Of a DNA stretch of 64,000 nt, positions 8,509-18,497 are shown piece after piece. How positions within the stretch are numbered: the first letter of the stretch is position 1; every line of letters begins with the position of its first letter. A model generated the notes under the pieces. That model worked only from the letters and a program-made list of their open reading frames with translations, was not told where the DNA came from and searched no databases. Source of the DNA: Craurococcus roseus (lineage in GTDB: Bacteria; Pseudomonadota; Alphaproteobacteria; Acetobacterales; Acetobacteraceae); contig NZ_BAAAFZ010000026.1 in assembly GCF_039523795.1 (NCBI RefSeq), forward strand, positions 1 through 64,000, given 5' to 3'. A program made the position numbers and the translations under genes.

Positions 8509-9819
8509 ATGGCAATCGGTTTCGAACTCGCCATCCTCCTGCTGCTGGTCGCCTTGAACGGCGCCTTCGCCATGAGCGAGCTGGCGGTAGTGTCGGCCCG
8601 CCGCGGCCGGCTGCTCGCGATGCAGCGGGCCGGCAGCCCGGGCGCGGCTGCGGCGATGGCCCTGGCCGAGGACCCCCAACGCTTCCTGCCGACGGTGCAG
8701 GTGGGCATCACCCTGGTGGGCATCCTGGCCGGCGTGTTCGGCGGCGCCCGCTTGGCCGGGCCGGTGGCGGAGCTGCTGGCGCGGATTCCGGGCTTCGCCG
8801 CCTTGGCGAACGAGGCCGCCTTCGTGCTGGTCGTGGTCGCCATCACCTACGCCAACCTCATCCTCGGCGAACTGGTGCCGAAGCAGGTGGCGCTGCGCGA
8901 CCCGGAGCGCATCGCCGTCATAGTGTCGAGGCCGCTCGCGTGGCTGGCGCGCGTCACGTCGCCGGCGATCTGGGTGATGTCGCAATCCTCTTCCTTGGTG
9001 CTGCGGCTGTTGGGGGCCAGCAAGCCCAACGAACAATCCGTGACGGAAGAGGAGGTCAAGGCCGTGGTCGCGGAGGGCGTCGAAGCCGGTGCGCTGGAAA
9101 GCGAGGAGCGGCACATGATCGAGCGCGTGCTGCGGCTGGCCGACAAGCCGGTGCGCGCGCTGATGACGCCCCGCAACGACGTGGTCTGGATCGACCGCGC
9201 CGCGCCGCAGGAACAGGTCGCGGCGACCCTGAAGGAGCACGGCGTCACGCGGTTCGTGGTCGCGGACCGCCGGGTGGACAACGTGGTCGGCGTGGTCGCG
9301 GCGAAGGACCTGCTGGACCAGGCGCTGTCCGGCGGCCGCTTGCGCCTTTCGGCCGCGTTGCGCCAGCCCTTGGTGCTGCCGGACGGCCTGTCGGCGCTGG
9401 CCGCGCTGGAGCGGATGCGCCACGACCCCATCGGCATGGCTTTGGTGCTGGACGAGTACGGCAGCTTCGAGGGCGTCGTCACCGCGTCCGACCTGCTGGA
9501 GGCCATCGTGGGCGAGATCGGGCCGGTGGAGCCGCGGGACGAGAAGCCGGGCGAGGCCGTGCGACGCGCCGACGGGAGCCTGCTGCTCGACGGCATGATG
9601 CCGAGCGACGAACTGCGCGCGCAACTCGACCTGCCGCCGCTGCCCTACCAGGGCACCTACCACACCGTCGCGGGACTGATGCTCGCGCTGCTCCAGCGCG
9701 TGCCGCGCGAAGGCGACCGCATCGTCTGGGCCGGCTGGCGCTTCGAGATCGTCGACATGGACGGCCGCCGCGTCGACAAGGTGCTGGCGAACCGGGAGGA
9801 GGCGGCGGAAGCCGCTTGA
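8509..9819 (+). CDS. CNNM/CorC-type (hemolysin family) membrane protein with CBS pair
   Basis: A 436-residue inner-membrane protein. Residues 1-190 form the DUF21/CNNM transmembrane domain (MAIGFELAILLLLVALNGAFAMSE..., LPTVQVGITLVGILAG, YANLILGELVPKQ); residues about 205-335 a CBS-domain pair beginning with the characteristic V.ALMTPRNDVVWI; residues about 350-430 the CorC/HlyC C-terminal domain. Family members handle Mg2+ or related divalent cations, often exporting them, with nucleotide sensing by the CBS pair; the name hemolysin is historical. The start is preceded by a purine-rich stretch. Ends before a strong hairpin at 9826-9857. Confidence 0.92.
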   Translation: MAIGFELAILLLLVALNGAFAMSELAVVSARRGRLLAMQRAGSPGAAAAMALAEDPQRFLPTVQVGITLVGILAGVFGGARLAGPVAELLARIPGFAALANEAAFVLVVVAITYANLILGELVPKQVALRDPERIAVIVSRPLAWLARVTSPAIWVMSQSSSLVLRLLGASKPNEQSVTEEEVKAVVAEGVEAGALESEERHMIERVLRLADKPVRALMTPRNDVVWIDRAAPQEQVAATLKEHGVTRFVVADRRVDNVVGVVAAKDLLDQALSGGRLRLSAALRQPLVLPDGLSALAALERMRHDPIGMALVLDEYGSFEGVVTASDLLEAIVGEIGPVEPRDEKPGEAVRRADGSLLLDGMMPSDELRAQLDLPPLPYQGTYHTVAGLMLALLQRVPREGDRIVWAGWRFEIVDMDGRRVDKVLANREEAAEAA

Positions 9820-9825
9820 GGGGAA

Positions 9826-9857
9826 GGCCGGGCGGGCCGCGGACGGACCGCCCGGCC
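9826..9857. terminator. bidirectional hairpin terminator
   Basis: Perfect 10-bp inverted repeat GGCCGGGCGG / CCGCCCGGCC with a 12-base loop, lying between the convergent CNNM-type gene and the DUF4142 gene. No U-tract on either side. Confidence 0.5.
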
Positions 9858-9868
9858 GCTCCGCCGCG

Positions 9869-10381
9869 TCAGCCGCGCGCCATCTGCTGCTGAATGCCTT
9901 GCAGCATCGACAGGTGCGACTTGATGGCCGGCACCGCGACCGTGGCGAGCATCCGCTCCTCGGTCCTCGACCCCGATTGCGCGATGGCCTGATGGGTCTG
10001 GAGCAGCTCGTTGTGGCCCCTGATCTGGCCCTGGACGTACATGCGGTCGAACTCGGCGCCGCGCGCGGACTGGAGCTGCTGCATGAGCTGCTGCTCGCCG
10101 GCGTCCATCATGGAAGGCGAGGGCAGCGTCAGGCCGGCCATGCGCCGGGCCTCGGTGAAGGCCATCTGCTCCTCCGTCTCCATCTGGGCGAAGGTCCGCA
10201 CCAGAGCGTTCTCCGCCCTTTGCGTCGCCAACTGGCTGGTGGCCAGGGCGAAGGCCATGTCGCCCAGCGCGTCGCGCATCACGTCGGCGGACGACGTGGA
10301 TTGCTGCGCCGCGGCGGGGCGGACGAGGGCGGGGGCGAGGCCCGCGCCGGCGAGGCCGGCGATCATGCTGCGACGAATCAT
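9869..10381 (-). CDS. DUF4142 family exported protein
   Basis: A 170-residue secreted protein. The N-terminus MIRRSMIAGLAGAG...RPAAAQQ is a signal peptide with a twin-arginine-like RR, cleaved after AAA. The rest is helical with the ferritin-like DUF4142 pattern (MAFALATSQLATQRAENALV.TFAQMETEEQ, EARRMAGL, then FDRMYVQGQIRGHNELLQTH, IKSHLSMLQ). Function of the family is unknown; related genes are often stress induced. The ATG at 10381 is preceded by AAGGAGAAG on the coding strand, a strong ribosome binding site, and this rules out the longer open frame. It stands alone, convergent with the CNNM-type gene. Confidence 0.85.
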   Translation of the reverse strand: MIRRSMIAGLAGAGLAPALVRPAAAQQSTSSADVMRDALGDMAFALATSQLATQRAENALVRTFAQMETEEQMAFTEARRMAGLTLPSPSMMDAGEQQLMQQLQSARGAEFDRMYVQGQIRGHNELLQTHQAIAQSGSRTEERMLATVAVPAIKSHLSMLQGIQQQMARG

Positions 10382-10668
10382 ATTGGCTCTTCTCCTTGTT
10401 GGTTGGCCGCCGCGCGACCGGCGCGCGGTGACCGCAGCGGTCGCAACGGCGTGGCTCCGGGCGGGTTCGCCAACGCCGGCGGAACGGCCGGCCCGCGGAG
10501 CCGCGTGACGCGGGGGAAGCCAAAGGACGGGGCCGATGTAACGCTGAAGTATTCCCTTCGCACGTTTCGAGAAAAACGCTTCATCCAACTGCCATCGGGC
10601 TTGGATTGATACTCGGCTTCTTCCGGTGGGATGTTTGGGCCCCCGCAGCCTGAACAAAAAGGACGAGG

Positions 10669-11903
10669 ATGAGCGAAGACATTTCGGACGGGCCGGCCGC
10701 CGGCGGCCGGCCCGAAGCGGAAGGCTCGCCCGCCGGAACGGGCGCGGCGCCGGCCAAGAACGTGATCTTGCTGATCACCGACGGCGCCAGCTTCAACACC
10801 TCGGACGCGGCGACCTACGACCGCTTCGGCGAGCTCGGGTTGGAGGCCTACGACGGTTTCGACGTCCAGCGCTACATGAGCACCTGCCCGCTGACGACCG
10901 GCCGGTGGAGCACATCGGCGACATGGCCGTGGACGCCGGCAAGGCGCTCGGCATCGTCAGCAGCGTCTATTGGTCGCACGCCACGCCCGCGGCCTTCGGC
11001 GCGCAGAACGCGAGCCGCAACAACTACGCCGAGATCGCGAAGCAGATGGTGGAGGAGGGCGAGGCCTCCGTCATCATGGGGGGCGGCCACCCCTTCTTCG
11101 ACGACAACGGCGAGTACCGCACGCCCGCAAGCGAGCGCGCCTTCCAGTACGTGGGCGGCTCCGAGACCTTCCTGGACCTCGCCACCGGCGGGACGGACTA
11201 CCGCTTCATCGACTCCCGCGAGCAGTTCGAGGCGCTGGCGTCGGGCGAGCTGGAGCTGGCGGCGGACGACAAGGTGCTCGGCACCTTCCGGACCGGCTCG
11301 ACGCTGCAAGCCTACCGCGACGGCGAGGACGGCGGCGGCTTCATCGAAACGGTGCCCGACCTCGCCACCATGACGCGCGGCGCGCTCAACGTGGTGGAGC
11401 GGGACGAGGACGGCTTCTTCCTCATGGTCGAGGGCGGGGCCGTGGACTGGATGGCGCACCAGAACAACCTGCCGCGCATCATCGAGGAGCAGGTCGACTT
11501 CAACCGCGCCGTGGAGGCCGCGGTGGAGTGGGTCGAGGCTGAGAGCAGCTGGGACGAGACGCTGGTGATCGTCACCACCGACCACGGCAACGGGCTCATG
11601 CTCGGGCCGCGCTCGGGCGAGGTGCCGTTCCAACCGATCGAGAACCAGGGCGCCGGCCAGCTCCCGCTCGCCCGTTGGCACACGGACAACCACACCAACG
11701 AGCTGGTGCGGCTCCATGCCCACGGCGCGGGCGCGGAGAACATCTCCGAACTGGCCGACCAGCGCGACTACGGCCTCGGCTTCTACGGCAAGGAGGGCGA
11801 CCAGCAGCTCTACCTCGACAACACGGAGCTGTTCGACGCCATGGTCGCCGCCATGGGCCTGTCCCCGGCGACGCAGCCGAGCGACATGGCCGCCATCGCC
11901 TGA
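10669..11903 (+). pseudogene. alkaline phosphatase, internally deleted and frameshifted
   Basis: Alkaline phosphatase superfamily. The start (MSEDISDGPAAGG, after an AGGACGAGG ribosome binding site) reads through KNVILLITDGAS and CPLTTG to about 10900, then loses frame. From about 10900 to 11903 another frame gives the rest: IGDMAVDAGKALGIVSS, MVEGGAVDWMAHQNN, VTTDHGNGLMLG, WHTDNHTNELVRLHAHG. Between the halves the segment with the nucleophilic Ser (normally like TDSAxxATA) is missing, so some 50-60 codons appear deleted, at CCGGCCGG (10898-10905). No signal peptide is seen. The product would be inactive. Either a true pseudogene or a mis-assembled repeat, as this assembly has gaps in similar DNA. 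Confidence 0.75.
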
Positions 11904-11904
11904 C

Positions 11905-11959
11905 GCGGCAAGGGCGGCGGCGGCCGGGGCCTCGCCGCGCCCGCCGCCGCCCTTGCCGC
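11905..11959. terminator. strong bidirectional hairpin
   Basis: A 19-bp perfect inverted repeat (core GGCAAGGGCGGCGGCGG and its complement) with a 17-base loop between the convergent alkaline phosphatase and gpt genes. Among the longest perfect stems seen in the window. Confidence 0.6.
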
Positions 11960-12456
11960 TACCCGCCCGCGGCGCCGCCGGCGCTGCGGGCGATCGGTGC
12001 CACGAACTGCGCTTCCGTGTCCCAGGGGAAGAGTATCCAGGTGTCCTGGCTCACCTCCGTCACGAAGGTGTCCACCAGCGGCCGGCCCGCCGGCTTGGCG
12101 TAGACGGTGGCGAAGTGCGCCCGCGGCAGGATGCCGCGCACCAGCTTCGCCGTCGTCCCGGTGTCCACCAGGTCGTCGATCAGCAGCCAGCCGTCGCCGT
12201 CGCCGGCCGCCGCCGGCGGCTTCACCACGCTCGGTTCGCCCCGCCTCTCCTCGTCGTAGGTGACGACGGACACCGTCTCGATCACGCGGCATTCCAACTC
12301 GCGCGCCACCACCGCGGCCGGGATCAACCCGCCGCGGGTGATCGCGACCACGCCGCGGAACGGCCCGCGCTCCACCAGCCGCCATGCGAGGGCCTTCGAG
12401 TCGCGGTGGAGCTGCTCCCAGCTCACCGTGTAGTAACGGGGGGCGCCCGAAGCCAC
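11959..12456 (-). CDS. gpt: xanthine phosphoribosyltransferase
   Basis: A 165-residue purine phosphoribosyltransferase, salvaging xanthine (and guanine) with PRPP in the cytoplasm. The PRPP-binding motif LLIDDLVDTGTT is at residues 91-102 and the VVAITRGGLIPAAVVARELE element at 37-56; the order and the YYTVSWEQLHRDSKALAWRL start match E. coli Gpt (152 residues). The GTG at 12456 is chosen because the family begins here and it lies two bases after the csaA stop; upstream open frame belongs to other genes. Operon with csaA. Downstream is the 19-bp hairpin. Confidence 0.93.
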   Translation of the reverse strand: MASGAPRYYTVSWEQLHRDSKALAWRLVERGPFRGVVAITRGGLIPAAVVARELECRVIETVSVVTYDEERRGEPSVVKPPAAAGDGDGWLLIDDLVDTGTTAKLVRGILPRAHFATVYAKPAGRPLVDTFVTEVSQDTWILFPWDTEAQFVAPIARSAGGAAGG

Positions 12457-12458
12457 GC

Positions 12459-12800
12459 TCAGTACATCCGCCCGTTGTCCGGCACCTTCAGGTCGGGCCG
12501 CAGCAGCACGACCTCGCCGTCCTCGTCCGGCACGCCGAGCACCAGCACCTCGCTCAGGAACGAGCCGATCTGCCGCGGCGGGAAGTTCACCACCGCCAAC
12601 ACCTGCCGCCCGATCAGCCGGTCCGGCGAATAGTGCTTGGTGATCTGGGCCGAGGACTTCCGCACCCCCAGCCCGCCGCCGAACTCCACCCAGAGCTTGA
12701 TCGCGGGCTTCCGCGCCTCGGGGAAGGGCTGCGCGTCCACCACCGTGCCGACCCGGATGTCGACCCGTTGGAAGTCCTCGAAGGAGATCGTGTCCGCCAT
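12459..12800 (-). CDS. csaA: tRNA-binding domain protein, CsaA-like
   Basis: A 113-residue single OB-fold protein of the tRNA-binding (Trbp111/EMAP-like) family: FEDFQRVDIRVGTVVDAQPFPEARKPAIKL, the SSAQITKHYS segment and VVNFPPRQIG are hallmark stretches. CsaA proteins have been described as chaperone-like, export-related dimers and bind tRNA or peptides; the role in this organism is inferred. Standard length and a clear ATG. It is followed two bases later by gpt on the same strand, so the two are cotranscribed. To the right lies the divergent gamma-glutamyltransferase operon. Confidence 0.9.
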   Translation of the reverse strand: MADTISFEDFQRVDIRVGTVVDAQPFPEARKPAIKLWVEFGGGLGVRKSSAQITKHYSPDRLIGRQVLAVVNFPPRQIGSFLSEVLVLGVPDEDGEVVLLRPDLKVPDNGRMY

Positions 12801-12919
12801 GCCTCGGGCATAGCCGGGCGCCGGGGCCGGGGGAAGCGCCTGGGCGGCCCTCCGGGTTGCCGGGGGGCCGGCCGCGTGCGAGACGCGGCGAGGGACGCCC
12901 CCGGAGGGAACAGGCCAAA

Positions 12920-14536
12920 ATGAAGCGCGATTTCCACGCCCCCGGCCGCAGCGCCGTGTACGCGACGGGCGGCATGGCCGCGACCTCCATGCCGGTCGCC
13001 ACCCTGACCGCCCTCGACGTGCTCCGGTCCGGCGGCAACGCCATGGACGCGGCCATAGCGGCGGTCGCCGTGCTGGGCGTGGTGGAGCCGCAGAGCACCG
13101 GCATCGGCGGCGACTGCTTCTGCCTGTACGCGCCGGCCGGGGGCGGCGGGAAGGTGGTGGCGCTGAACGGCTCCGGCCGCGCCCCCGCCGCGGCCACGCC
13201 CGAGACCCTCCGTGCCAAGGGGGTGGACGCGCTCGCGCCCGCCTCCGCGCACTCCGTCACCGTGCCCGGCGCCATCTCCGCCTGGGCGCTGCTGAACCGG
13301 ACCCACGGCCGGAAGGAACTGGGCGAGCTGCTCCGCCCCGCCATCCGCTGCGCCGAGGAGGGCTGGCCGGTCCACGCCCGCGTCGCCCTCGATTGGGCCG
13401 GCGCCGCCGAGAAGCTGCGCGGCAACGACGCCTCCCGCCGCCGCTTCCTCCTCGACGGCGAGGCGCCGCCGGTCGGGCACCGCTTCGTGCAGCCCGAGCT
13501 GGGCCGCACCCTCCGCGCCGTGGCCGAGCACGGCCCGCGCGCGTTCTACGAGGGCGAGATCGCCGCTTCGATGGTCTCGACGCTCCGGGAACAGGGCGGC
13601 CTGCACACGGAGGCCGACTTCGCCGCCGGGCTGGAGGTCGCCGAGTTCGTGGAGCCGATCCGCGCGCCCTGGCGCGGCATGGAGGTGGTGCAGTGCCCGC
13701 CCAACGGCTCCGGCCTGCACGTCCTCCAGATCCTCGGCATCCTCGAAGGCTTCGACCTGCCTTCCGGCGGCCCGCTCAGCCCCGAGCGGTTGCACCGCCA
13801 CGTGGAAGCGGCACGCCTGGCCTACCGCGACCGCGACGCCTTCCTGGCCGACCCGTCCCAGGCCGACGTGCCCGTCGCGCGCCTGATGGACCCTGCCTAC
13901 CTCTCTAAGCTGCGCGCCCTGATCGACGACCGGCGCGCCATGCCGGCCCTGCCGCCCGCCGGCACCGCCGACCACGCCCGGCACAAGGACACCGTCTACC
14001 TCTGCGTGGTGGACGGCGAGGGCAACGCCTGCTCCTTCATCAACTCGCTGTTCCAGAGCTTCGGCAGCGGCATCCTGGCCGAGGAGGCCGGCGTGATGTT
14101 CCAGAACCGCGGCTACGGCTTCCGCTTGCAGGAAGGCCACCCGAACTGCATCGCGCCGAACAAGCGGCCCATGCACACCATCATCCCCGGCATGGTGGTG
14201 AAGGACGGCGAGGCGGTCATGCCCTACGGCGTCATGGGCGGGCACTTCCAGCCGATGGGCCAGACGCTGTTCCTGTCCAACCACTTCGAATTCGGCCTCG
14301 ACGTGCAGGAGGCGATCGACTGCCCGCGCCTCTTTCCCAACCCGGCCAGCGCCGCCGTGGAGGTGGAGCGCGGCATCCCACAAGCCTCGGTGGAGGCGCT
14401 GGAACGCCTCGGCCACCGCTGCGAGCCGATCGCCAAGCCGCACGGCGGCGGCCAAGCCATCGCCATCGACCGCAAGCGCGGCGTGCTGGTCGCGGGCAGC
14501 GACCCGCGCAAGGACGGCTGCGCACTGGGGTTCTAG
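12920..14536 (+). CDS. ggt: gamma-glutamyltransferase family protein (copy 1)
   Basis: A 538-residue Ntn-hydrolase of the gamma-glutamyltranspeptidase family. The conserved start of the fold is MAATSMPVATLTALDVLRSGGNAMDAA; STGIGGDCF and the autoprocessing/nucleophile Thr358 in HKDTVYLC separate large and small subunits, followed by SFGSGI and the glycine-rich late motif. No signal peptide, so probably cytoplasmic, unlike E. coli Ggt. Start set at ATG 12920 (MKRDFHAPG), matching the family. First gene of a tightly packed operon with a macro-domain and an amidase gene, suggesting breakdown of a gamma-glutamyl or other amide compound. One of three diverged ggt-type genes in this window. Confidence 0.9.
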   Translation: MKRDFHAPGRSAVYATGGMAATSMPVATLTALDVLRSGGNAMDAAIAAVAVLGVVEPQSTGIGGDCFCLYAPAGGGGKVVALNGSGRAPAAATPETLRAKGVDALAPASAHSVTVPGAISAWALLNRTHGRKELGELLRPAIRCAEEGWPVHARVALDWAGAAEKLRGNDASRRRFLLDGEAPPVGHRFVQPELGRTLRAVAEHGPRAFYEGEIAASMVSTLREQGGLHTEADFAAGLEVAEFVEPIRAPWRGMEVVQCPPNGSGLHVLQILGILEGFDLPSGGPLSPERLHRHVEAARLAYRDRDAFLADPSQADVPVARLMDPAYLSKLRALIDDRRAMPALPPAGTADHARHKDTVYLCVVDGEGNACSFINSLFQSFGSGILAEEAGVMFQNRGYGFRLQEGHPNCIAPNKRPMHTIIPGMVVKDGEAVMPYGVMGGHFQPMGQTLFLSNHFEFGLDVQEAIDCPRLFPNPASAAVEVERGIPQASVEALERLGHRCEPIAKPHGGGQAIAIDRKRGVLVAGSDPRKDGCALGF

Positions 14537-14538
14537 CC

Positions 14539-15032
<494 letters not shown>

Positions 15033-15036
<4 letters not shown>

Positions 15037-16532
15037 CGACCGAGCCCTGCGACCTGTCCGCCGTCGAGGCCCGCCGCCTGATCGGCCGCAAGGCCCTGTC
15101 GCCGGTGGAACTGCTGGAGAGCTGCCTCGCCCGCATCGAGGCGGTGAACCCGGCGGTGAACGCCATGGTGGCGCTCGACGCCGACCGCGCCCGCGCCACT
15201 GCGCGCGAAGCGGAGGCCGCCGTGGCGCGCGGCGACCACCTCGGCCCGCTGCACGGCCTGCCGGTCGGCATCAAGGACCTGGAGGAGACGGCCGGCCTCC
15301 GCACCACCTACGGCAGCCCGATCTTCCGCGACTTCGTGCCCGAGGCCGACATGGGCATGGTGGCCCGCGTCCGCGCCGCCGGCGGCATCGTCATCGGCAA
15401 GACCAACACGCCGGAGTTCGGCGCCGGCGCCAACACCCGCAACGAGGTGTACGGCGCCACCGGCAACCCCTTCGACCCGACCCGCTCCGCCGCCGGCTCC
15501 TCCGGCGGCTCGGCGGTCGCGCTCGCCACCGGCATGGCGCCGCTCTGCTCCGGCTCCGACACCGGCGGCTCGCTCCGCAACCCGGCCGCCTTCTGCGGCG
15601 TCGTCGGCTTCCGGCCGAGCCCGGGGCTGGTGCCCGACGAGCGGCACGGCCTCGGCTGGTTGTGCCTGCCGCAACTCGGGCCGATGGCGCGGAACGTGCC
15701 CGACGCGGCGCTGCTGCTCTCCGCCATGGCGTCCGACGACGCCGACGACCCGCTCGCCTACACCCTGCACGCCCGGCCGGTGCGCGGCGAGAAGGCGCTG
15801 TTCCACCCCGTCCGGCAACTCGACCTCGCCAGCCTGAGCCTCGCCGTCAGCGAGGACTTCGGCATGGCGCCGGTGGAGGGGACGGTGCGCGAAGCCTTCC
15901 GCAAGGTGGCCGCCGCCGCCTCCAAGCTGTTCCGCGCCAGCGCCGAAGCGCACCCGGACTGCACGGACGGCGACATGGCCTTCGAGATCCTGCGCGCCGA
16001 CTACTTCTTGGACAAGCACAGCGAGAAGGTGCGGACGCGCCCGCAGGACGTCGGCCCCAACATCCGCGCCAACGTGGAGGAAGGGCAGCGCTACAGCCTC
16101 GCCGACCACGCGCGCGCCGAAGCCGCGCAGACCCGCATATACCGAAGCTTCCAGCGCTTCTTCGAGAAGCACGACGTGCTCATCACGCCCACGATCACCA
16201 TCAGCCCGCGGCCCTGGCGCGAACTCTTCCCCACCGAGATCGACGGGGTGCCGACCCGCACCTACTTCCACTGGCTGGCGCTGGCCTACTACGTGACGCT
16301 CACCGGCCACCCGGCGGTCAGCCTGCCCGTGGGCACCGACTCCAAGGGGATGCCCTTCGGCCTCCAGATCGTCGGCCCGCGCGGCGGCGACGCCTTCGTG
16401 CTCGGCGTGGCGGCGGCGCTGGAGGAGGCCTTCGCCCCCGACCCCGCGCTGCGCCGCCCGGTGCCGGACGTCGCGGCGCTCCGCACGGCGCCGCCGATCA
16501 GCGGGATGGAAGGCTTCCTCGGCTTCCGCTGA
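15033..16532 (+). CDS. amidase signature enzyme
   Basis: A 499-residue amidase-signature hydrolase. The Ser-cisSer-Lys triad is complete: Lys81 in GIKDLEE, Ser156 in GSSGGSAVA and nucleophile Ser180 in SDTGGSLRNPAAFCG. The C-terminal part keeps the family pattern (LALAYYVTLTGHPAVSLPVG). Substrate cannot be told from sequence; GatA is unlikely because gatB/gatC are absent. ATG at 15033 overlaps the macro-domain stop, so the three genes form a coupled operon. The gene ends six bases before a convergent small lipoprotein gene. Confidence 0.92.
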
Positions 16533-16538
16533 GGGCGC

Positions 16539-16850
16539 CTACCAGCCGCCGTAGTACCCGCGCGGGCCGCCGTAGCCGCTGTACCCGTACCCGCGCGGTT
16601 GGCCGTAGCCGTATCCGCCATACCCGCGCGGCGCCCCGTACCCGTACCCGCCCCCGCCGTAATGGTTGCGGCGGTTGCCGTAGTAGGGGCGTGGCTTGTC
16701 GGACAGCGCGCCGGCGGTCAGCGCCGCGGCCGCGCCGACGCCCACGCCGAGCAGCGCGGTGCGGCCGTAATCCACCCGGCCGTAGCTGTCCGTGCAACCG
16801 CCGGCCAGCAAGGCGGCGGAGAGGACCAGGGCGGGGGTCAGGCGTCGCAT
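16539..16850 (-). CDS. small Gly/Tyr-rich lipoprotein
   Basis: A 103-residue predicted lipoprotein. Residues 1-19 form a signal peptide with lipobox LAGGC, then a short hydrophobic stretch (ALLGVGVGAAAALTAGAL) that may be a glycine-zipper helix, and a C-terminal half made of YGGGGYGYG, PRGYGGYG-type repeats. Such Gly/Tyr/Arg tails are probably disordered and surface or periplasm exposed. No family name can be given. Convergent with the amidase gene; no partner on its own strand is close enough to call an operon. Confidence 0.7.
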   Translation of the reverse strand: MRRLTPALVLSAALLAGGCTDSYGRVDYGRTALLGVGVGAAAALTAGALSDKPRPYYGNRRNHYGGGGYGYGAPRGYGGYGYGQPRGYGYSGYGGPRGYYGGW

Positions 16851-16995
16851 GGCGTTCGGTTCTCCTCGGTGCCCGGGAAGCGGCCCGCGCCGGTCGCGGC
16901 CCGGGCGGTTCCTTGCACCCGGGAGGCAGCCTGGACGCCCTCCGCGGCGCCGCTTTGGCCGATCCGCGGCATTTCCGCGGCGCCCGCGACCGTGA

Positions 16996-17253
16996 TCAGC
17001 GCTGGGCGCCGCCGGTGAAGGCGTTGAAGGTCTGCAAGGTGTAGGTGTCCTTCACGCCGGGCACCGTTTGCAGCTTCTCCACCACGAACAGGCCGATGTC
17101 CTGGTCCGGCGCGAGGTAGAATTTCCCGATGAGGTCGTACTGCCCGGAGATGGAATGCACCTCCGAGACCTCCTCGACGCTGTCCACCATCTCGCGGGCC
17201 ACGCGGTAGGCTTGCCCCATCTCGCACTTGATCATCACGAATATGGCTCGCAT
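16996..17253 (-). CDS. stand-alone Lrp/AsnC ligand-binding (RAM) domain protein
   Basis: An 85-residue protein made only of the RAM/SMOC domain of the Lrp/AsnC family: MRAIFVMIKCEMGQAYRVAREMV, SVEEVSEVHSISGQYDLIGKFYLAP and a VKDTYTLQTFNAF ending. It lacks the helix-turn-helix DNA-binding domain, so it should bind an amino acid or other small effector and act by oligomerisation, or as an adaptor to full-length Lrp proteins. ATG at 17253 is the start giving the canonical length; the frame is open upstream but not family-like. It lies divergent from the ABC ATPase genes. Confidence 0.85.
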   Translation of the reverse strand: MRAIFVMIKCEMGQAYRVAREMVDSVEEVSEVHSISGQYDLIGKFYLAPDQDIGLFVVEKLQTVPGVKDTYTLQTFNAFTGGAQR

Positions 17254-17432
17254 CGGCCTGTCCCCCATCCTGCGCCCGGCAGGGTGGCGCGCGCGCGGGC
17301 GACCGGGAAGGCCCGCTGCCCAAGCCGGGAGCAGGGACCGCGCCGGATCGCCCCGGAGCGGATGGCATGGCGGTTGCAGCGGCCGGCGCGACACCGCAGC
17401 ATCCGAGGCCACCGCTTGAACGACGACGCCCC

Positions 17433-18497
17433 ATGAACACGACGATCGACCCTGCCAAAGCCCCCCAGGACCGCGGCGGCCCCGGCACGCCGCTCCTTGC
17501 GCTGTCCGGCCTCCGCAAGCACTTCCCGATCCGCGGCGGCGTGTTCGGCCGCACCGTCGCCACCGTGCGCGCGGTGGACGACGTCTCCTTCGCCGTGCGC
17601 AAGGGCGAGACCCTCGGCATCGTGGGCGAATCCGGCTGCGGCAAGTCCACCACCGCGCGCCTCCTGATGCGCCTGCTCGACCTCGACGCCGGCTCCATGG
17701 TCTTCGACGGCGAGGGCGTGGGCCAGAGCGGCCAGACCGGCGGCCTCGGCCTCAAGGAGTACCGCCGCCAGGTGCAGATGGTGTTCCAGGACAGCTACGC
17801 CTCGCTCAACCAGCGCCTGCCGATCGAGGACAGCATCGCCTTCGCCCCGCGCGTCCACGGACTCGCCGGCGCCGAAGCCCGTGCCCGCGCGCGCGAACTG
17901 CTGGAGGCGGTCGGCTTGGCCCCCGCGCAGTTCGCCCGCCGCTACCCGCACGAGCTGTCCGGCGGCCAGCGCCAGCGCGTCAACATCGCCCGCGCGCTCG
18001 CGCTCCGCCCGCGCCTGGTGCTGCTGGACGAGCCGGTCTCCGCGCTCGACAAGAGCGTGGAGGCGCAAGTCCTCAACCTGTTGGTGGACCTGAAGGACAA
18101 GTACGGCCTCACCTACGTCTTCATCTCCCACGACCTCAACGTGGTGCAGTTCATCAGCGACCGGGTGTTGGTGATGTACCTCGGCGAGGTCGTGGAGATC
18201 GGCCCCGTGGACGCCATCTACGAGCGCCCCGCCCACCCCTACACCCGCGCGCTGCTGGCCAGCCGCCCCTCCATGGACCCGGCGCGGCGGCGCACGGAGC
18301 CGCCGCTGTTCGGCGACCCGCCCAACCCCATCAACCCGCCCTCCGGCTGCCGCTTCCGCACCCGCTGCCCGCACGCCGAGCCGGTCTGCGCCGAGCGCGC
18401 CCCCGTCGCGTCCGACCTCGGAGGCGGCCACGAGGCGCGCTGCCACATGGCGGAACCGGGCAGCGGCCACAGCCAAGCCGGGAGGCTCGCGGCATGA
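17433..18497 (+). CDS. oligopeptide/dipeptide-type ABC transporter ATPase (DppF/OppF-like)
   Basis: A 354-residue ABC ATPase energising peptide-type (Opp/Dpp/nickel) uptake. Walker A GESGCGKS at residues 65-72, signature LSGGQRQR, Walker B LVLLDEPVSALD and the C-terminal oligopeptide-transporter extension with CRFRTRCPHAEPVC, which can hold an iron-sulfur cluster in relatives. The linker GGVFGRTVATVRAVDDVSF is typical of the F subunit. Start ATG 17433; 22 upstream in-frame codons are not family-like. Its stop overlaps the ATG of the D-type ATPase gene. No permease or binding-protein gene is adjacent in the window, so the substrate is open. Confidence 0.9.
   Translation: MNTTIDPAKAPQDRGGPGTPLLALSGLRKHFPIRGGVFGRTVATVRAVDDVSFAVRKGETLGIVGESGCGKSTTARLLMRLLDLDAGSMVFDGEGVGQSGQTGGLGLKEYRRQVQMVFQDSYASLNQRLPIEDSIAFAPRVHGLAGAEARARARELLEAVGLAPAQFARRYPHELSGGQRQRVNIARALALRPRLVLLDEPVSALDKSVEAQVLNLLVDLKDKYGLTYVFISHDLNVVQFISDRVLVMYLGEVVEIGPVDAIYERPAHPYTRALLASRPSMDPARRRTEPPLFGDPPNPINPPSGCRFRTRCPHAEPVCAERAPVASDLGGGHEARCHMAEPGSGHSQAGRLAA

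Noticed and set aside
10669..11903. Programmed frameshift in the alkaline phosphatase
   Set aside because: No slippery sequence at the junction and the catalytic segment itself is missing, so a deletion explains it better.
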